This document shows positions 35,313-47,580 of a stretch of DNA of 64,000 bases, piece after piece (positions within the stretch are counted from its first letter, which is position 1; every line of letters begins with the position of its first letter). A program made the position numbers and the translations under genes. The notes below the pieces were generated by a model that searched no databases, was not told the DNA's origin, and saw nothing but the letters and a program-made list of their open reading frames with translations. The stretch covers positions 43,539,554 to 43,603,553 of the forward strand of contig OX485803.1 in the NCBI GenBank assembly GCA_950295325.1. Reading direction: 5' to 3'. This stretch comes from Polytrichum commune. Its lineage: Eukaryota; Streptophyta; Polytrichopsida; Polytrichales; Polytrichaceae.

Positions 35313-38228
35313 TCATTTTTCTTAGTGTCCTTGGAATCCTCTCTACTGTGTAATTCTAGTACAAGTCATAGGGAAAATTCTATTGGTACCTAGTCCACCT
35401 CATTACCTTCAATTTTGATGCAGAGTCCTTGAAATCTGTAAGGTATGTAGGCCTTATGTGGTTAAACATCTTAAATAATGGGTCACCTATATTTTAGTGG
35501 CATATGACAAGGCTTGTGCTAATAATGAACACCAAAAAGACACGTGTTATATTGAGATTGAACGATGTGCTCAAACTATATTAACCATTGTAGGGTCAAT
35601 TGTGAATACAATTGGGAGGGCCTTTGTGATCACCTAAAGAGAAAGAGAATCATCTTCACTTTAACCTCTTGAAATGTTTGCATCTCAACTCCAATTTTGA
35701 AGCTTCCAATGATAGGCTTTGTGATTTGCAATTGCTAACCGGTTGAGACAATTCTTGATCCGATCCAATGCTTGAAATTATTCATGGAGTTGGAAGTGCT
35801 CACAATAGGGCCGTACAACCTTGTTGATAACCTTGTTGACAACCTTGTTGACAACCTTGAAAATGAAGGGTAGTGTAGGACCTCACAACCACTTGCATTG
35901 GCAAGTTCTCAGGCAAGTCTTCCATTCTTGAAATTTAGTCAACCTTCTTGTCTTTTCTTGTTTTTCACCACAGGAAAGACTTCTTTTGTAGGAAGATTGG
36001 GATCTCTCAAGTTATTGACATTCTTGTCTGTTGACTTCTTGACATGTTAGTAGGGGCATTTTATTCCATATTGAGAAACAATTGAGATAGAATTGTGTAA
36101 TGCAACACATTTGATCTTGCTATCTGCAACATACATATACATCCTTAAATTCCTTCTTTGAATGGCTATGAATAGGTTGAAACCTTGAGTTACCAATTCA
36201 ACACTTTTGGGGGATTGGAAAGTGGAAATGTACCCACTCTAGAGTATGGAAACATAGTCTTTAGTTTCCATGAGCTAATTTGGTATGCTTGAAACACCTT
36301 TTGGGGTATCATCTTCACCATTGTGGCAATGAGCTAGAGGGAACAATTAATTGGTCACCAACTTGGCAATACTAGATTTGAACATCACAATAGGCAATAC
36401 CTATAGGAGCATTTGAGTTGTTGTATTGTCAATGAAAACTATGTAGGTTTTGCAATCTTATGTCTTTTTAAAGATTTCTAAGCTTGGGAGTATCTCAATA
36501 CTCTTATTGTTGGGAAATCACTTTGCAAGTTTGGTTTAGTTATACAAGCACATGAAACCTACCATCACATTATATGTAGAGCTTGTATTTTACCAATTTT
36601 GGTTGGGTATTTGGATTGAAAGGGTAATGGTGTGTAAATGATATTCTTACTAGGAAATTTCACCGATGGCAATATCTGTCAGGTATCCTTACCCACCAAG
36701 ATTTTTTCTATACCTCTACTTGTCACCCAACTAATGTCAAAGGTATCTTTACCTATTACTTGGATGATTGTTTTTCAATTTCAACTCACATTAGTATATT
36801 CTACGATCCAACACAACACTTGATTCTCTTTATCTTAGCTTCCTCCAAAAATTTAGTTTAAAAATATAAAAAAATAAAAAATAATAATTCTAGAAGCCTT
36901 CACTCTCATCACCTACCTACATGAGCCACATGAATAGGGTAAACACTACCTTTTCCAAGTGGAACTTGCAAGTTATGTTTAATCCCTTGGTAGTAGATGT
37001 TGGGTACTTTGGAAGACACTTACTTACAAAAAAATGCAAACATTGTACCTACCTACCTACTTAAGCAAGTAAGCAATGCAAAAAGTATCATTTATATTAT
37101 GAAAACTTAGCTTTGTGACTCACGGAATAGGTTGGTGGAGCCTAGCAATTCCCACTAGTGAGTTTCTTTGTCTATCGTTGCTTCCTTGGATCATTATCCT
37201 TGTAGTCACCACACCTTTCTCTCTTCCACCTCATAGTAGCTAAGCAAATTATCACTCTTACAAAGTCCACCACCACCACCACCACCACTGGTTAGAGCTT
37301 CGTACTGATAATGTGTTACCAAAAATGATGATGAGAGAGAAAATAATGATGGATAAGAACTCCACGAGCAAGAGAGCACAAGAGTGAGAGGTCACTTCTT
37401 CTTCTTTAACCTTCTACTCAATTATACATAAATTGATACGTTCGAGGTAACATGCCTTGTTGGTAACTATAGTTCCAAGATAACATCCTACGCTGGGTCT
37501 ATTGACATCAGTTGCCGCCGACGGTGGTGTCTTAACAATTTCCAAGTGGAATTGTCTTATCTTTTCCACCTTTGTAGGAGGTTGTGGATGAACTGGAAGG
37601 TACCTACCAGCACATCACCTCATGACCCTGTTTAGGGAGCCTAACCCTTGTTCCCAGGGTAGCAAGTGGAGAGTGCACATGAAGGTACCTATCTGCGCAT
37701 CACCTGCATACCGGCCTTCTAACCTGCCTACCTCCATGAGCAAGGAAGCAGGGCAGGTGGAGGGCCTACAGAAAGTGTCTTATCCAAGCGGAAGATTTTC
37801 GAAGAAAATATCATCATCGCCAGCAATCTTCTTTCTCTTTCCATCTCATCTCTCCTGTTGTTGCTGCCTGCGATCTGCGCTGCCCTTGTGCGTTGCGAGG
37901 AGCGCATGTTCAGGGGAATTCCTGCATTGTGTCCCTGTATGGCTGTCGCTCTGTAGGTGGGGTCCCGATTACCAGAACGGCAGCAGCGGTGCCCATGGTG
38001 CGCTCTCCTCCTCTCACAATTTACTTATAATCAGTCTCTCTGAAACCTATGGTTTTGTTGTTGTCGTTGTTGTTGTGGTTTGGGGTGCTGTCCCAAGTTG
38101 TGCACTGCCAACACTCTCCAAGTGTCTCAAAATATCATCTTTCAACATCCTTTTGTCAAAATGGCATGGATCGTTAGACAAATTCATTGTTGCCGAGGGG
38201 GTGTAGCATGTTGTGAAGGAACTGTTAA
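35313..38228. other. Intergenic between PLC and the GIY-YIG-like gene
   Basis: The stretch holds a partial copy of the 400-bp repeat unit (35505-35680), a CTTGTTGACAAC tandem run near 35820-35862 and a (CCA)n run near 37268. The last 400-600 bases become GC-richer, with a pyrimidine-rich TTCTTTCTCTTTCC segment near 37830, and probably contain the promoter, leader and first exon of the next gene. Confidence 0.45.
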
Positions 38229-38528
38229 AATTGGGCTGATGGCACTCTGGTGCAATGGCAGGCTTCTGCTGCGTGTGTCACCGGTAGGGTTACTGCGGCT
38301 GGACACCTCAACACCTCCGGAACGGTTGCATCATCGGCGGCACCGTCCGTTGTGTCCATCCCTGTGTCCAACGCTCTGGGACATCACAACCAAAACCTTT
38401 CTGTGTCCAGTGTCAACAATGGTGGGGGTATTTTTGGGGAGGGAGTGTGGTCTCTCCGGCCATATGCTAGGAGATGGGTGAGTGTGACGGGGTCCAATGG
38501 CGTTGGGAGGCTGGCAGTAGCGGTGGCT
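38229..38528 (+). other. Probable transit-peptide coding extension without ATG
   Basis: In frame with the GIY-YIG-like exon, 100 codons are open without a methionine. The residues include AACVTGRVTAAGHLN, GTVASSAAPSVVSIP and RPYARRWVSVT, rich in Ser, Thr, Ala and Val and poor in acidic residues, as in chloroplast transit peptides. AATGGCAG ending at 38260 is a possible acceptor. The upstream exon was not resolved. Confidence 0.5.
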
Positions 38529-41072
38529 ATGGCGACGGGGGAAGAAGCAGGGGGAAAACCTCCCGGTCTCAGCGACCTGCCTTTGCTCAATTACATCAAT
38601 CAGCAAGGAAGGATTCAACCCCCAGTTGACAGCACTACAGCCGCAAGTGTGTTCGCTGTTTTTGATAAGAACAAAAAGATTCAGGTGACATGTTGTTCTA
38701 TGCACTGTTTCTTTGGACTGAGCATGCGTCTAGGTCCGTTTTTGAGAAAGAGGGGGAAAGATGAGAACCTCTACAATTGGTGGCTTTTTGGGCAACACAG
38801 GAAGCAGTGGAGGAATTCTGTCTATACAAGAAAGCGTGTCCTAACCATGGGACTCATGATATGGGGGCATGTGTATGTTTAGACTTGGGAATCACTTTTA
38901 TCTGCTCAAAATGGGGCGGTGTGTTTGTGTGGTGCCAAGTGCAGTACATTGGATTCTCGAAAGATGTGCGGAATTCCTTGCGGACATTGATGGGTAGGCG
39001 CCCTGAGCTTTGCTATTACTTCAAGGTCTTCAACTTGGACAAGCTTGATCAGACGCAAATGCTTGCTGCCCGTCAGCAGGTTAGATTCTAATTGTCATGG
39101 CTGTCATTTTCTTGCACCCATTTTCTGTCCTTTGAGTGTCTCCTGCAACAAATGCTACTGATTTTGTACTCATCTTGTCCATTTTCAACACATTCTTGAT
39201 TGGTTGAGTGAATAGAGGTAGTATTTGGATATCCATGAAGTAATTTGGACTCTCGAGAATGACTGTCTCATAGGTGACAATTTTGGTACATGAGGATATA
39301 CAGCTCACGTGTATCACTTTGTAAACTGGCAGTGGTATTCGGAGCTGGGAGTGCCACCACCCGGAAACACTGAACCTGTGCAGAGGGCCTTGTGGGAACA
39401 GCCCGGTGACGCAGGCTCCATTTCAGAGAGAGGTAGAAGTGCTGCTGCAAGTTCCAAGGCAAAAGTGGCTCTGCAACTTATGGCTGAGAGAGGCATGACA
39501 GAGGAGGTACTTCTTGTGGGAAATTTTGTGTACCTTTGAACATGGTTTCTCAAGAATTGTGTCCATTTGCTTTATGTTGCAGAGATCAACTTGGTAAAAG
39601 TTCACCCCATGAACAATCCAGTAGCGCTGAATCTCAGCTCATGGTTGGTGATAATAGGATAGGGATTTTCATTGTCCTTTTTTTTTTATCAGCTTTGATC
39701 ATGTTATAGTCATATGAAAGTCCTTAATGAAAGGGTGTTGTAAATTTTGTGTTGCAGATGATTTATGACCCTGTGCTACTAGAGGCGGGCAAGTGTGATG
39801 TGTTACCGGTATGTATGGGCCTGTTCATTCTTTTCCAACACTCAGGTCTAGCTTAGAAAGTGTGCATCTTGACCTTTCCTGTCAAGGTTAAAGGGGGGAG
39901 GGTTGGAAGTTCTTGGTGCAGTGTGGACGTCACTGAAATTAAAACTTGTTTAAGTGACTGATGAGAACATTACAGTGCATCCGATTGAGGGAATTGGAAT
40001 ACTATGCATACACTTCCAGGGGCTTAAATCTTTATACTCGCAAGTTGGTTGCATATACAGGCGGAGGATCAATCATCAGAACAACTTGCAGAAGCAGAAA
40101 AAAATCTTGCTGAAGCTGCTGCCAGGAGAAAGGCTTCAACTGTTCAAATACCAGGTGGTGGAGAAGTGAGTTTTGAAATTTACTACGAGGACAAAATCAA
40201 AACTAATGGAGGCTGGATGTATGACATCCTTGTGAGCAAAGACGATAAAGAAACGAGGTGGGTAGATCAGGCTTACGCTTTCATGTGTGTAATTTGAATA
40301 GTCTTGAAGCCGGTTGAGTGCAGGATAAAATTCAAGATTAGGGTTTCCCAGGGAATCTGATGCTTTGTGAATCCAAGTTGATAGGCAGTCTTCAATGGCC
40401 CAGATGCTGTACTGAGCGTCAGAGAGGGTCACAATGAATGTGTAATATTTTGATGTCTTACCTGTTTTAGGTGCTTACAGTTTGGTTTGTCTTGCTGGTG
40501 TGTGTAGACATCGGGTTGTGGTTGGAAAGATTTATCCTGAGTCCGTGAATATGAACGAGGACCTCTTTCTAGAGAGGGTGTTTGGTTTCATGCTGGTAAG
40601 CTACTCAATTTCTTTCTGTATTTGTACCTAGTCACATCATCTGGTGCAGATGTCTTCACAGTGAGGTAGATTTTTCTTATTAGTGTGGTGGTAAAACCTG
40701 TGCTTCCAGGTGCCCTGATGGTTCCAAATGGAAGGAGACTGCGCTCACCAGTAGATTTCTAGAGTTGAATTCGATGAAGGAAATTATGCTCAATAGATAG
40801 GAAATGGAGGTAATGCTAACTTTTTGTAACTTTGCAATCTGCAGCACAAGAAGATCCCAAGGCACACAGAAGGGTTACTCACTGGCGACATGTTTCCGAC
40901 AAATTACTTCTCAGTGTCACAACTGTCACAATGTTATACCGACTTTCAGGACTGGTTCACTGCCGAGTTACCTGACAGTTACTGGCGGTTCAATAAAATT
41001 CACTCGTATGGTTCCCAATTGGATCCACCTCCTCTACTTGGACCGAAATATTCTGAACTCAAGTCAACTTGA
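38529..41072 (+). CDS. GIY-YIG-like domain protein, probably plastid-targeted
   Basis: Seven exons join in frame: up to 38684, then 38945-39079, 39333-39506, 39758-39808, 40061-40257, 40508-40595 and 40845-41072. From the first in-frame ATG (38529) this gives 342 residues. A GIY-YIG-like fold is suggested by VFAVFDKNKKIQ joined to YIGFSKDVRNSL and RRPELCYYFKVF (residues 41-80). The region after it has DAGSISERGRSAAASSKAK, then MIYDPVLLEAGKCDVLP and a C-terminal part with RVVVGKIYPESV and HKKIPRHTEGLL. This layout matches a conserved plant protein, but I recall no established gene symbol. The frame is open for 100 codons upstream of the ATG with a Ser/Ala/Val-rich, transit-peptide-like composition, so the true start is probably in an unplaced upstream exon joined at the acceptor near 38260. 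Nuclease activity is not shown. Confidence 0.85.
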
Positions 41073-44000
41073 GTAGGGTATGGAGAGCTGATGTTTCTTA
41101 GCTGGCTTTATCACTGGAAGATTGCCCGTGTGGTGGCAAGTGGAGCCTATCACAGGGGTTTTTGTAAACAGAGAAGACTCGGACATCAGCAGAGCTGCAC
41201 ACATAAATGGCGTGTTATGCAAATAGGAAATTATGTAGAGATAGATGCTTGTAGCAAAAGTTTATGTGCTTGTGCTGATAGCATTCCAGAATCCAAAAAC
41301 AGTCTGAGGCTCTTCTAGCCTACTATCAATGCTTTGCAGGATGGATGTCCTCCCTCACTTTATCAAATGCTCTTTTTCCAATCTCTTTTCTTGGAAATTT
41401 TAACTATATCTTGTAAGTGGTGAAAGTACGACATGGCCTGGCATATACTAATTCTGTTGCAGATGCTGGATTTCAGTTTGAAATTTCTTAAGCTTGGTAC
41501 TGGCTGTGTTTCATGAGCAATGCAACTTGAATTTCTGAACATGCAACTACCAGATCTTCATAATGTGCACTCTTAAGTGTAAGCACCATCGACGATTTTG
41601 TTCAATAAGTGAAGGAGTATGCCTCAACTTCCATCACCCTTTTGTCATCTAAGGAAATATGAAACAGTGGAATAACTTCAGTCAGTACTTTGCATGCTAT
41701 AGTGAATCAATACCTTCTTGTACTAATATGGGTCCAATACATGTTGCTTCTACAATCCATCGCGCAACTTTCAGGCTAATACTTTCAGGCTAAGTAGTCA
41801 ACATAATTGGGGCAGACATATAAGACCATGTAATGAGCACGAGAATTTTCACTGTGAAAGTGAACAAGATATTCATGTGAGCTTCAAAACTTATAATGAA
41901 AAGTCGCTACAGCCTCAGTTTAGATTTGCTAATCATCTTGTACTAACCGTGTATTTCATATTTTAAGAGAAGAAGGCTACATTTCTTCTCTCATAAGGTT
42001 ACCGTGTATTCGGAGTTACAAAGTGCTAATCACTTTCTAATGAGATTGTAATATTTACCAAGCAAGTCATTTATATTCTATAATGTCTGAACAACCTATT
42101 GAACTTTCATTAGTAAAAATTGAACTTCTGAGTAAGATGTTATTGCACTGCATGACTCCAAATAGTAACACGCACTATTTGGGATATCAGTGTAGTTGGA
42201 AAAAGTAAGCACTTAAGATCCGTCTACCTTAGTAGGCAAATGTTCCATATATTAGCCTATATGGCAACCTAGGCTTGGACATTCCACCAGGTTGTGGACA
42301 TGTGGTGCTACATCACCAATGAACTCTACCTAGACACCAGCTATTGTCTTATGTTCCTTGTATCAATATCCAAATACATAGCTCTGGCCCTTGAAGGATT
42401 GCCACTAACCTTACACTCATTGTTAATGTCAGTATGGGAGATCACGATTCAGTTAGAGTGTCACATGTCTTTATATTGGTCAATGTAACAATAAATTCAT
42501 GACTGAATATTATGTGGCAATGGATAAGATAATCAAAGTGAGTGAAGGCCTATAGCCTTAGAGATATCTCACTAACACAACATGTTTGTATGAGTTTAAT
42601 ATGCAGCCATGAATCAACAACTGGTCAATCTGGGCTCTTTATCACAAACATGAAATGATTGCAAAAGTCTCCAACACGCCCTTTAATACCTGCAATTAGC
42701 AGTGCGAAGATTAAGTTATACATCAAGCACCAACATTCTTTTGTAAGTATGATTCCTAACACCAATCAATAGTAACCCATGAATATTTTTCTGTTACTGC
42801 AGAATGAGGATGTTCATGTACCTGCTTATTGCTTCATTCTTCATATACGCGGCGATATTGCATTGCTAAATTCTAATAGACAACCACTATGTAAATGGAG
42901 CTGTTGCAATTGCGTCCACAAGGGAGGACTCAAGGTTTGAAATTTTGAAATTGAAACCCATTTCTGGTGCCAGCCCCTCAATTTTGAGAAGATCAAATAA
43001 ATTAGACTTGCAGACTCGACTGTAAGCTGCGTGATATTCAAGTTGGACCGCAAGGAGGGACTAATCGTCGAACTGCGGATGTGGACCCAAGTAAGCTACA
43101 ACTAGTTGAGGAATGTCAGAATAGACCAACTTCTCCTCAGACAAGAAGGCAATCCTACACCTAGCTAAGTCATAAATTCAGTCGTTCGTCTATAATCGGC
43201 TTCGACGTCTGCAATGATTGAGCACTGCAGTCTAAGTGACCATCATCTACTCAAAGTCTAGGTGCTTCTTCAGCCAAAGTGATTCAACTGCAGCTTCTGT
43301 GCTGATGTCGCGGGTTGGGTTGTAACCTACTGCTCTGGAGTCCGATTTCATTGCTCATACGGACGCCCATTCATCGGTTTAAGGGTGTCGTGAGCTGGCG
43401 GAGAGATTCAGCGTCGTTAATGACAGATGGGGAAGCTTCTCTTGGCAACATTCTGTACCTTCCCCACCCCCATTTAAAAAAAAACAAAAAAAACAAGAAA
43501 AAAAACAACAATTTGCGACGTTCTTTGTGGTCTGATTGGATATTTTCACCGCTTCCGCTAAGCAACATACTGAGCTTCCTATGCACATAGCAATGAAAAC
43601 GAAAATTGCGTCTGTTTTTTTTTAACCCTTTTCCATCCGTATTGATTTCTACCATGTAATGTCGTCGTATAACACCTAAGAGCTCGACCAAACTATGACA
43701 CCTGCTGTGAACGACCACCACAAGCCACCCCATCTTGCAACAATATCCACTCCAAATTCCTGTGTGGCTCGCATCTTGCCATCCTTAAGATGTAAATGAG
43801 AAGGTCCCCTGGCGCGCTTCCGGATACCTGATCCCTAGTTCCTCAAATACGGGCAGCACATCTTTTACCTACAGCGCGCATAACTATGTCACCGGTTATT
43901 CTGCAGGTTGTCAACCTTCAAATATCACAAATGTTGAATCCCCCACTTCGGGTTTGAACCTTGCTCTCTACATTCGTGTCTACCCAAGGCGTACGTACTT

Positions 44001-44211
44001 CCGGACACCCTCTCACGGAACTTTGGGAGAACCATCCACCGTTCAAGCAAATCATAAGTCCTCCAACACCGGATGTCATCTTGATGCGAACATAGCTCGC
44101 TGATGTTCCTCATTACCGAACTTATTGAGAAATACTACATTCTAATTGAAGTGGTCGCATTCCAGCTTGGGAGAAAAGAGAATTGATTCCAAAGGCCTGT
44201 TCATGAAAATT
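41073..44211. other. Intergenic between convergent genes
   Basis: This holds the 3' flanks of the GIY-YIG-like gene and the LBD gene, which converge. It includes a partial 400-bp repeat unit (41780-42240) split by a short MITE (41996-42172), and an A-rich run at 43476-43510. No gene is recognisable. Confidence 0.5.
41996..42172. mobile_element. Short MITE, GTTACT...GGAGTTAC family, copy 2
   Basis: The left end GGTTACCGTGTATTCGGAGT and right end ACTCCAAATAGTAACACGC are imperfect inverted repeats and match the 16808-16992 element. Sequence on either side belongs to the 400-bp repeat unit, so this copy is nested in it. Confidence 0.5.
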
Positions 44212-46982
44212 TCATTTCCTCCGAAGAAGGGAAGCGAGGGCTTGCAGGTCCCCCCCCTCGTCTGACTGACCTGCAGGTCCCAGTCCTCCATGAGTCCTGG
44301 ACTTTTGTAGGGATTCCAGGAGGCTCTGCTCGCTGGCAACTGACAATGGCTCCTGCAGGCTGCTGGACGGCATCCCCATGTCGTATTGGTGGTGCATCCC
44401 AGCTTGGAGGTAGTTACCGATCCCCTCCTCCTTCACTCTCGAGTAAGGCCCGGCACCGGAGCCACTTGGCATGCCCATCGAAAGTCCCGAAGTGGGTGAC
44501 AGCTGCGAGTGATCTGCAAGGTGCTGCATGTACTCCACCGCTTGGTTTGCCGTTGCTCCGAAGCCCACCATTCGTTGCTGTAACTGCTGTTGCTGTTGCT
44601 GCTGCTGCTGCTGTTGCTGTTGGTGGTGATGTTCGTGAAGATTTGCGTTGCGATCAGTGAGCTGCGCTTGCACTATTGCGAGCTCCTGCTGCAGTGCCGC
44701 TACCTAAATGGGCAATTGCAGATCACTTGCTGTCAAAAGCGGCTTATTGATCACTTTTATCATAATATATGAAGTACCTCTGTGGGGTTCGATAGTAGAA
44801 AGAGAACAAAAACTGCACAGAAGAGAAAGTCATTAAATTTGATGTCATGGTAGTTACACTAATTACACGTAGGCACCACGTACGGTCCTCCCTCAGTCGC
44901 TTCGTAAACCCTTTCATTGCTTCGCCGGTCCTTGTGATGTAGAGTTCTAAGATCTATCTAGTTCATTTTAATCGATGTACCCCTAGAAGATTGATTGACG
45001 CTCATAAGAATCGATTTGAGGATTAAAAAAACATTCAGACGGGGCAGTTAAATAGTAGTGGTTTCAACTTGGGCTAATTGCTCATGGATCCCACAAAATC
45101 ATAGACTATGATTTGAAGTCTCACTTTCAAGCGAAGTATCAATCAGAAGCTGATTGGAAGCGTTCCTCACAATGACCCCCGAAACGTCTTAATAAGATTT
45201 CATTATCAACGCGATGCAGAAGGGTGTGATCTGCCGGAAGACAATGGTCTATCATTTCACAAGAATAAAAGATGCGCACCTAGATTCAGGATGATCCTCT
45301 AATGGACCTGATATTAGGTAATGTATTAGTTTGTTTACTGGTTACTAACGTTTTCACCACATACCTCGCTCGATTCCCTTCAATGAATATTTAAACTTCA
45401 GGTACAACCGTAGCTCTAACTTCGGCACTGAGCTAGTGCTGATGGGATTCTTGAAGTAATGAGAATGGCCCATTTCAAGTCAGAGTTCCGCTCTATTTCA
45501 ATCAAAAGCAAAGTCAATTGCAGCCGACAACCACCTTGACAAACCAGCAATGCTTAAGCCGATGCCGGTCAATGGCATATGACTGTAAGCTCAGAACAAG
45601 AAATTCTCTCTTTTAGCGTTCAAGATACCTACTAGGGTAAGTACTTTATGATTTACTAGTGGTCATCCAAACTTCATCACTCAAGTGCCTGTATACCATA
45701 GTCTTGGGTCTGCCATGAATCTTTCATTGAATTTTAAGTAAGATTCACCAACTCGATCGCGACATGTTACAGGCCGACAGAAGTTCCCATATAAGTTTCA
45801 CAAAATCGAAGAAGTGCCGCCCCATTGAAATCAACTTCGCGATTTGCACTGTTTGAAGCTCCTTGTCTATCATGAAGCTGCCTACATACCTCGTGATATG
45901 TCTTGCTGGAGGGTGGATAAGAATTAAACAGTCTCAAGCAATCGCAAATTTACCTAGAATGGTGCCCCGCCCAGTGACCAGACTAGCCAGGTGCTCCAAC
46001 TCCAATCCCAACCTGGTTGTATCTCTATATAGGATAATAGAACTTGGAACTAAAAGTTCCCATCGGTCCTCGAGCATGAAGTCCCCGACATGCAGTTTCC
46101 TTGGGTTAATGACGAGAAACCTCAATCGGGATCAATTAGTACTGCAAACTCCGCCTATTCCAATCGTCGCGAGCTATGGCTTGGAACTGATACCAAAGTA
46201 TTCCCGTAGGCCACGATTTTCTAAAAGAAATTTCAAGTGCTACCCTCCACTGCCATGGTTCAGATATGAGTTCAGTGTCTGGCTGTTCATCATAATAAGG
46301 TTAAGGTGTCTTAGACTACCGGGTTTGATCTGCAAATCCATTCGATCTCATCGGAAGCGGCCACAGGGATAACGGAAGGTTGAGTCCCTTCGCAAGCTAG
46401 ATTTGTAATTCTAGATCGTACCCAAAATGGCTGGTAGCGCTTGGCATCAGTTTCGCTGTAAGAACAGCTAGAGATCCATGGAGAAGCAAATACTTTTGCA
46501 CCTCAGACAATGTTATTAATTAAGACACTGCAGGATGTGTGATACCTTATCGCAGACCAGTAAGGTCAAGAACACCCTTCAGCAAGGTCAGATTCAAAGC
46601 CTGCGGCTTTGCAAGCGCTAGCAAAGCGAAGTTTCGAGGGAGCGTGTGGCGCGCACTACTGTGAGTAGCATATCCTAACCTTTGGTTCATGGATGGGAGG
46701 ACTGACCTGTTGCTGGAGGGCAAAAATTGTGGCCACGCAGCCGTAGACAGGATCCGAGAGTCTAGCTTGCGCTTCGTAGCTGATGGTCAGCACAGCATCG
46801 CAACGTCGTGGCGTCGGAATGTGCAACAACAGCTTGGCCACATTGCTGGCCCCAAAAATCTTGTGCACAGCGGCAAACTTGGCAGCCCCTTGCTCGGCAC
46901 CGAAGTAAGGCGCAAAAATGCAACCTCGCACACACTTCCTGCGGAGGAACTTGCAAGCGCCGCACGGCGCTCCACTGCTCAT
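44212..46982 (-). CDS. LBD: LOB-domain transcription factor, class I (LBD16/18-like)
   Basis: A nuclear DNA-binding protein of the plant LBD/ASL family; class IB members act in auxin-driven organ formation and vascular differentiation. Exon 1 (46982-46707) and exon 2 (44703-44212) join at a CAG/GTCAGT donor and a TTTAG acceptor in phase 0, giving 255 residues. The zinc-finger-like motif is C7-x2-C10-x6-C17-x3-C21 in [16 protein letters not shown]. The GAS block starts at F36 with [17 protein letters not shown], and DPVYGC follows at 77-82. L89, L96, L100 and L107 form the class I LX6LX3LX6L zipper across the splice junction. The C-terminal half carries a 13-residue poly-Gln tract after EHHH, and ends in [13 protein letters not shown]. 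The intron of 2003 bp sits at the usual place after FALQQQ. The open frame continues far upstream without an ATG. Confidence 0.95.
44565..44640 (-). repeat. CAG/CAA repeat encoding poly-Gln in LBD
   Basis: Thirteen mixed CAG and CAA codons follow His codons in exon 2. The CAA interruptions would stabilise the repeat. Poly-Gln tracts are common in plant transcription factors. Confidence 0.8.
44704..46706 (-). other. LBD intron
   Basis: The 2.0-kb intron is bounded by GT and AG at the positions fixed by the coding frame. An open stretch of 169 codons on the plus strand (45863-46372) has no recognisable family and is probably chance. No inserted element was identified inside. Confidence 0.7.
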
Positions 46983-47580
46983 GGACGTGTTATATCCACT
47001 TCCCCCACTGCCACCCGCTGCAGCTGCTGCGTTTCGACGACCGGAATATTCCTGCGTTCCTGCGCTCCTAGCCCTTGCAGATCCCCGCGCTGCCTGCTCT
47101 AAGGCCCTCTCTCGGTCGGAGCCAGTATCGGAGCCTGGTTCTCGACCGCCACTAGAGCTGTCCAGATTATTGTGTGCTCCTGTGCTGTCCGATGCAGCAG
47201 GAGCTCCCTGAGACTGCTGAACCCAATTCTCGACCTGCTCTAGTTTCTCTTTCTCCCCCGAGCTCCAGCTCTCTCCTAGATCCTTGTCGCGCGAGAAAGC
47301 CCTGCCCCAACTGCTCTCGAGAGGCTCTCGGCTGGCCTCCCGCCCCCACGCTTGCACCAGCTCCTCGCTCTCGTGGAGGCCCGTTTCGCTGCCCTCCTGT
47401 ACTGAGGGCCGCTTGCCTGCTCGGCTGCTCTCTGCCAGCTCGAGAGCGGATGCCACACCCCACTCTTGCTCCTCGCCGCTACCCTGATCCTCCTCGCGAT
47501 TCGCCAGCCTGCTACTTGGGCGGCCACGCTTGGCCCCTCCACACGTTGAATGTGTGTGGTTACCGAATACACCTAGAGCG
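46983..47580 (-). other. LBD leader: long open frame without ATG
   Basis: Upstream of the LBD ATG the same frame stays open for about 195 codons, with no ATG, until a TAG near 47577. The conceptual sequence is Gly, Ser, Glu and Arg rich, with [11 protein letters not shown] just before the ATG. GC-rich composition can keep a frame open by chance, so a 5' untranslated leader is likely. An N-terminal extension from a spliced upstream exon or a non-ATG start is possible. Confidence 0.5.

Noticed and set aside
37622-38206. 194-codon ORF upstream of the GIY-YIG-like gene
   Set aside because: It includes a poly-Val run from a GTTGTT microsatellite and no domain. It probably overlaps the leader and first intron of the next gene.
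45863-46372. 169-codon plus-strand ORF in the LBD intron
   Set aside because: No family, motif or splice context, and it lies inside a well-defined intron.
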